Assembly (NCBI GenBank): GCA_910577735.1
Contig: CAJTOO010000002.1
Coordinates: 93,907-157,906 of the forward strand
Reading direction: 5' to 3'
DNA length: 64,000 bases
Origin: an uncultured Lachnospiraceae bacterium
Lineage (GTDB): Bacteria; Bacillota; Clostridia; Lachnospirales; Lachnospiraceae
Shown here: one piece after another, positions 61,628-64,000 of the stretch
How positions within the stretch are numbered: position 1 is the stretch's first letter
Layout: every line of letters starts with the position of its first letter
The notes under the pieces: generated by a model
Database searches by the model: none
Told to the model about the DNA's origin: nothing
What the model saw: only the letters and a program-made list of their open reading frames with translations
Made by a program: the position numbers and the translations under genes

Positions 61628-63121
61628 ATGGGAAAACCAACAGGATTTATGGAATATGAGCGCAGAGTCTCCAAAGATGTGAGTCCCAGACAGCGCATTT
61701 TGAACTTTCAGGAATTTCATCAGCATCTGACTATGGAAGAGCAGCAAAAGCAGGGCGCACGCTGTATGGACTGCGGCGTGCCTTTCTGCCAGTCAGGCAT
61801 GACCCTTTGCGGGATGACTTCCGGGTGTCCGCTGCACAATCTGGTGCCGGAGTGGAATGATCTGGTCTATACAGGCAACTGGGAACAGGCCTATCGCCGG
61901 CTGCATAAGACCAATAATTTTCCGGAATTTACATCCAGGGTGTGTCCGGCGTTATGTGAGGCGGCCTGTACCTGCGGCCTGAACGGAGACCCGGTGGCCA
62001 CCAGGGAGAATGAGTATGCCATTATAGAAAATGCTTATGAGAAAGGCTATGCGGCGCCAAGACCGCCTAAGGTGCGCACGGGCAAGAAGGTGGCGGTGGT
62101 GGGGAGCGGTCCGTCCGGACTTACCGTGGCTGATCAGCTTAACAGACGGGGGCATCTGGTGACCGTGTTTGAGCGCTCCGACAGGATCGGCGGTCTGTTG
62201 ATGTACGGTATTCCGAACATGAAACTGGAAAAACACGTCATTACCAGGAAAGTCAAAGTCATGGAAGAGGAAGGTGTCACCTTTGTGACGAACAGCGATG
62301 TGGGTAAAGAGATGAAAGCGGAGAGGCTCTTAAAGGAGTTTGACCGGGTGGTACTCTGCTGCGGTTCTTCCAATCCGCGGGATATCGAGGTAGCGGGAAG
62401 GGATGCCAAAGGAATCTACTTTGCAGTGGATTTCCTGACTGCCAATACAAAGAGCCTGCTGGACTCTGACTTTCAGGATAAGAAGTACGTGGATACCAGG
62501 GACAAAAATGTGGTCATCATCGGCGGCGGCGATACTGGAAATGACTGTGTGGGCACGGCTATCCGTCATGGGGCTAAGTCTGTGACACAGATTGAGATGA
62601 TGCCTAAGGCACCGGATGTCAGGGCCGACAATAACCCCTGGCCGCAGTGGCCTAAGATCTGCAAGACAGACTACGGTCAGCAGGAGGCCATCGAAGTCTA
62701 TGGCCACGATCCCCGGATTTATGAGTCCACGGTGAAGGAGTTCGTTAAGGATAAAAATGGTAATCTGAAAGCGGTGAAGATTGTATCCCTCATATGGGAA
62801 AAGGATTCGGAGACAGGCCGTATGAACATGAAAGAAGTGGAAGGATCCGAGCGGACGCTGGAAGCGGAGATTGTGCTGATCGCGGCAGGGTTTCTGGGCA
62901 GTCAGAAGTATGTGGCGGATGCTTTCAAGGTGGAGCTGGATCACAGAACCAATGTAAAGACCGAAAACGGCAGATTCAGCACCAGCGTGGACCGGGTCTT
63001 TACGGCGGGCGACATGCATACGGGACAGTCACTGGTGGTAAAGGCCATCCGTCAGGGCAGGGAATGTGCCAGAGAAGTGGATGAGAGCCTGATGGGATAT
63101 ACGAATCTGTATGTACAGTGA
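61628..63121 (+). CDS. gltD: Glutamate synthase, small subunit
   Basis: A 497-residue flavoprotein that passes electrons from NAD(P)H to GltB. N-terminal 4Fe-4S Cys are in CMDCGVPFC, GCPLHN, and CPALCEAACTCGL. FAD motif VAVVGSGPSGLTVADQL; NAD(P) motif VVIIGGGDTGNDCVGTAIRHG; C-terminal FTAGDMHTGQSLVVKAIRQGRECAREVD. The ATG at 61628 follows GGAGAG by about six bases; TTG at 61610 is only an open frame. Confidence 0.97.
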   Translation: MGKPTGFMEYERRVSKDVSPRQRILNFQEFHQHLTMEEQQKQGARCMDCGVPFCQSGMTLCGMTSGCPLHNLVPEWNDLVYTGNWEQAYRRLHKTNNFPEFTSRVCPALCEAACTCGLNGDPVATRENEYAIIENAYEKGYAAPRPPKVRTGKKVAVVGSGPSGLTVADQLNRRGHLVTVFERSDRIGGLLMYGIPNMKLEKHVITRKVKVMEEEGVTFVTNSDVGKEMKAERLLKEFDRVVLCCGSSNPRDIEVAGRDAKGIYFAVDFLTANTKSLLDSDFQDKKYVDTRDKNVVIIGGGDTGNDCVGTAIRHGAKSVTQIEMMPKAPDVRADNNPWPQWPKICKTDYGQQEAIEVYGHDPRIYESTVKEFVKDKNGNLKAVKIVSLIWEKDSETGRMNMKEVEGSERTLEAEIVLIAAGFLGSQKYVADAFKVELDHRTNVKTENGRFSTSVDRVFTAGDMHTGQSLVVKAIRQGRECAREVDESLMGYTNLYVQ

Positions 63122-63208
63122 CGGTGCTTAAGCGGCGCTTGCGGCTTTAAAAAATCATATGCCCTCGTTGGAATTTATGTTATACTAAGGGGAAGAAAAG
63201 AGGGGCAG

Positions 63209-64000
63209 ATGAAACGACAGTTCAGACAGCAGAAAAGAACAAAACAGAAGCATAAAATATCTCAGAAAAGGCGGCTTTTTATTTCCCTGTTTATATTGAC
63301 GGCGTTTCTTGTCCTGTTTGCAGTTTATATAGCGGGGCTTGGCCGTTACCAGAGCTGTTTCTTAAATGGCACGCTGATTGATGAGATGGATGTGTCAGGC
63401 CTGACGATTTCCGAACTGGAGGAAAAAATCGGGCAGTACTCTCTTCTGGTGACAGAACGTCAGGCTGACGGGACAGTTCTGGAAGAGAAGATACTGGGAA
63501 GCGAAATTGGCATTGCCTATACTTCCACAGAGCCTTTGGAGGCCGTACTACAGGGGCAGAATCGTTTCCTGTGGTTTTTGAAGCATGATACAGTGTATGA
63601 AACAGATGCAGTGCCTATCTATGATGAGGCGGCCTTAGAAGAGAAGATTGATGCACTGCGCGGATTTCAAAAAGAATTTGTAAAGGAGCCTGTGGATGCT
63701 TACATAGGGGAGTATGTTCCGGGGAGCGGCTTTGCACTGGTGGCTGAGGAACCGGGAAACCGTCTGAACCGTGACAGGACGATGGCGGCAGTCAGGACAG
63801 CGCTGGAGGGATTGCAGGAGCAGGTGGACCTGGAAGAGGCCGGCTGCTATGAGGAACCGCTGGTTACTTTGGAGGATGCAGGTCTGCAAGACGCTTATGC
63901 AAAGCTCCAGAATTATGTGAATACTACCATTACGTATACCTTCGGGACACAGCAGGAGGTTTTGGATGCAGATACAGTAGCAGGCTGGATTATACGGAAA
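63209..64000 (+). CDS. L,D-transpeptidase-like cell-wall protein, 5' part
   Basis: The gene runs off the right edge; 264 codons are visible. A basic N-terminus (KRQFRQQKRTKQKHK) leads to one membrane helix near residues 27-47. Outside are the repeated domain with CFLNGTLIDEMDVSGLTISELEEKI, then FVKEPVDAYIGEYVPGSGFALVAEEPGNRLNRD, typical of the peptidoglycan-binding repeats before a YkuD L,D-transpeptidase domain. The catalytic domain lies beyond the window, so a VanW-type end is not excluded. GAGGGGCAG precedes the ATG, and TATACT at 63181-63186 may be a -10. Confidence 0.75.
   Translation, partial: MKRQFRQQKRTKQKHKISQKRRLFISLFILTAFLVLFAVYIAGLGRYQSCFLNGTLIDEMDVSGLTISELEEKIGQYSLLVTERQADGTVLEEKILGSEIGIAYTSTEPLEAVLQGQNRFLWFLKHDTVYETDAVPIYDEAALEEKIDALRGFQKEFVKEPVDAYIGEYVPGSGFALVAEEPGNRLNRDRTMAAVRTALEGLQEQVDLEEAGCYEEPLVTLEDAGLQDAYAKLQNYVNTTITYTFGTQQEVLDADTVAGWIIRK

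Noticed and set aside
1..64000. tRNA, rRNA, IS element or prophage
   Set aside because: No cloverleaf with CCA-type end, no rRNA segment, and no transposase, integrase or phage structural gene was recognised by reading.

Overview
The window looks like a chromosomal segment of a spore-forming, low-to-mid-GC Clostridia, most likely a gut Lachnospiraceae. Evidence from sequence: an alpha/beta-type small acid-soluble spore protein, a rubrerythrin, the gene order tig-clpP-clpX-lon-engB, a glutamate synthase pair, a vitamin-B12-dependent methionine synthase activation-type protein, TIR/beta-propeller and CcpM-type peptide maturation genes, and AGGAGG-type ribosome sites. No tRNA, rRNA, prophage, IS transposase or CRISPR array was found. 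The genus cannot be fixed from the sequence alone.

Layout. 1-6.2 kb: 3' part of mtnA, then an XRE regulator divergent from a two-gene unit of a DHH phosphoesterase and a membrane TIR/beta-propeller protein. 6.2-14 kb: rubrerythrin, a 39-residue membrane protein, glnS, a DUF2225 protein overlapping a MocR/PdxR regulator, a TetR regulator, an acidic membrane-anchored protein and a DUF6062-type protein. 14-20.2 kb: a solute-binding lipoprotein, a chemoreceptor, a fusion of two HAD phosphatases and an EAL-domain c-di-GMP phosphodiesterase. 20.3-26.6 kb: a maltose/maltodextrin-type ABC importer (binding protein, two permeases), malQ and a LacI regulator, with an operator-rich promoter and five tandem hairpin repeats between the binding protein and the first permease. 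26.6-30.6 kb: CYTH protein, a decayed chemoreceptor, MATE pump, DJ-1/PfpI protein and a spore SASP.

30.8-42.2 kb is the most distinctive part: a ribosomally made Cys-rich peptide (RiPP) cluster of the CcpM / CLI_3235 type. It contains an ABC exporter, a MacB/FtsX-like permease-ATPase-permease set, the radical SAM maturase, a TIGR04066-like protein, an acyl-carrier-related protein, and a 51-residue precursor peptide (39177-39332) with four Cys in a nine-residue stretch. It is followed by a decayed second copy of the permease-ATPase-permease genes, broken by several deletions.

42.4-51.3 kb: protein quality control (trigger factor, ClpP, ClpX, Lon), EngB, an AI-2E-type exporter and a D-lactate-dehydrogenase-like enzyme. 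51.3-56.8 kb: VanZ-like and DUF308 membrane proteins, small hypotheticals, an Rpn-family remnant, the B12 methionine synthase activation-type protein, HAD, CPBP protease, a broken methyltransferase and an HD hydrolase. 56.9-63.1 kb: gltB-gltD with a promoter/terminator leader. The right edge cuts a cell-wall L,D-transpeptidase-like protein. Four gene remnants or sets (27.2, 39.7-42.2, 53.2 and 55.8 kb) show that the locus is losing genes by short deletions.
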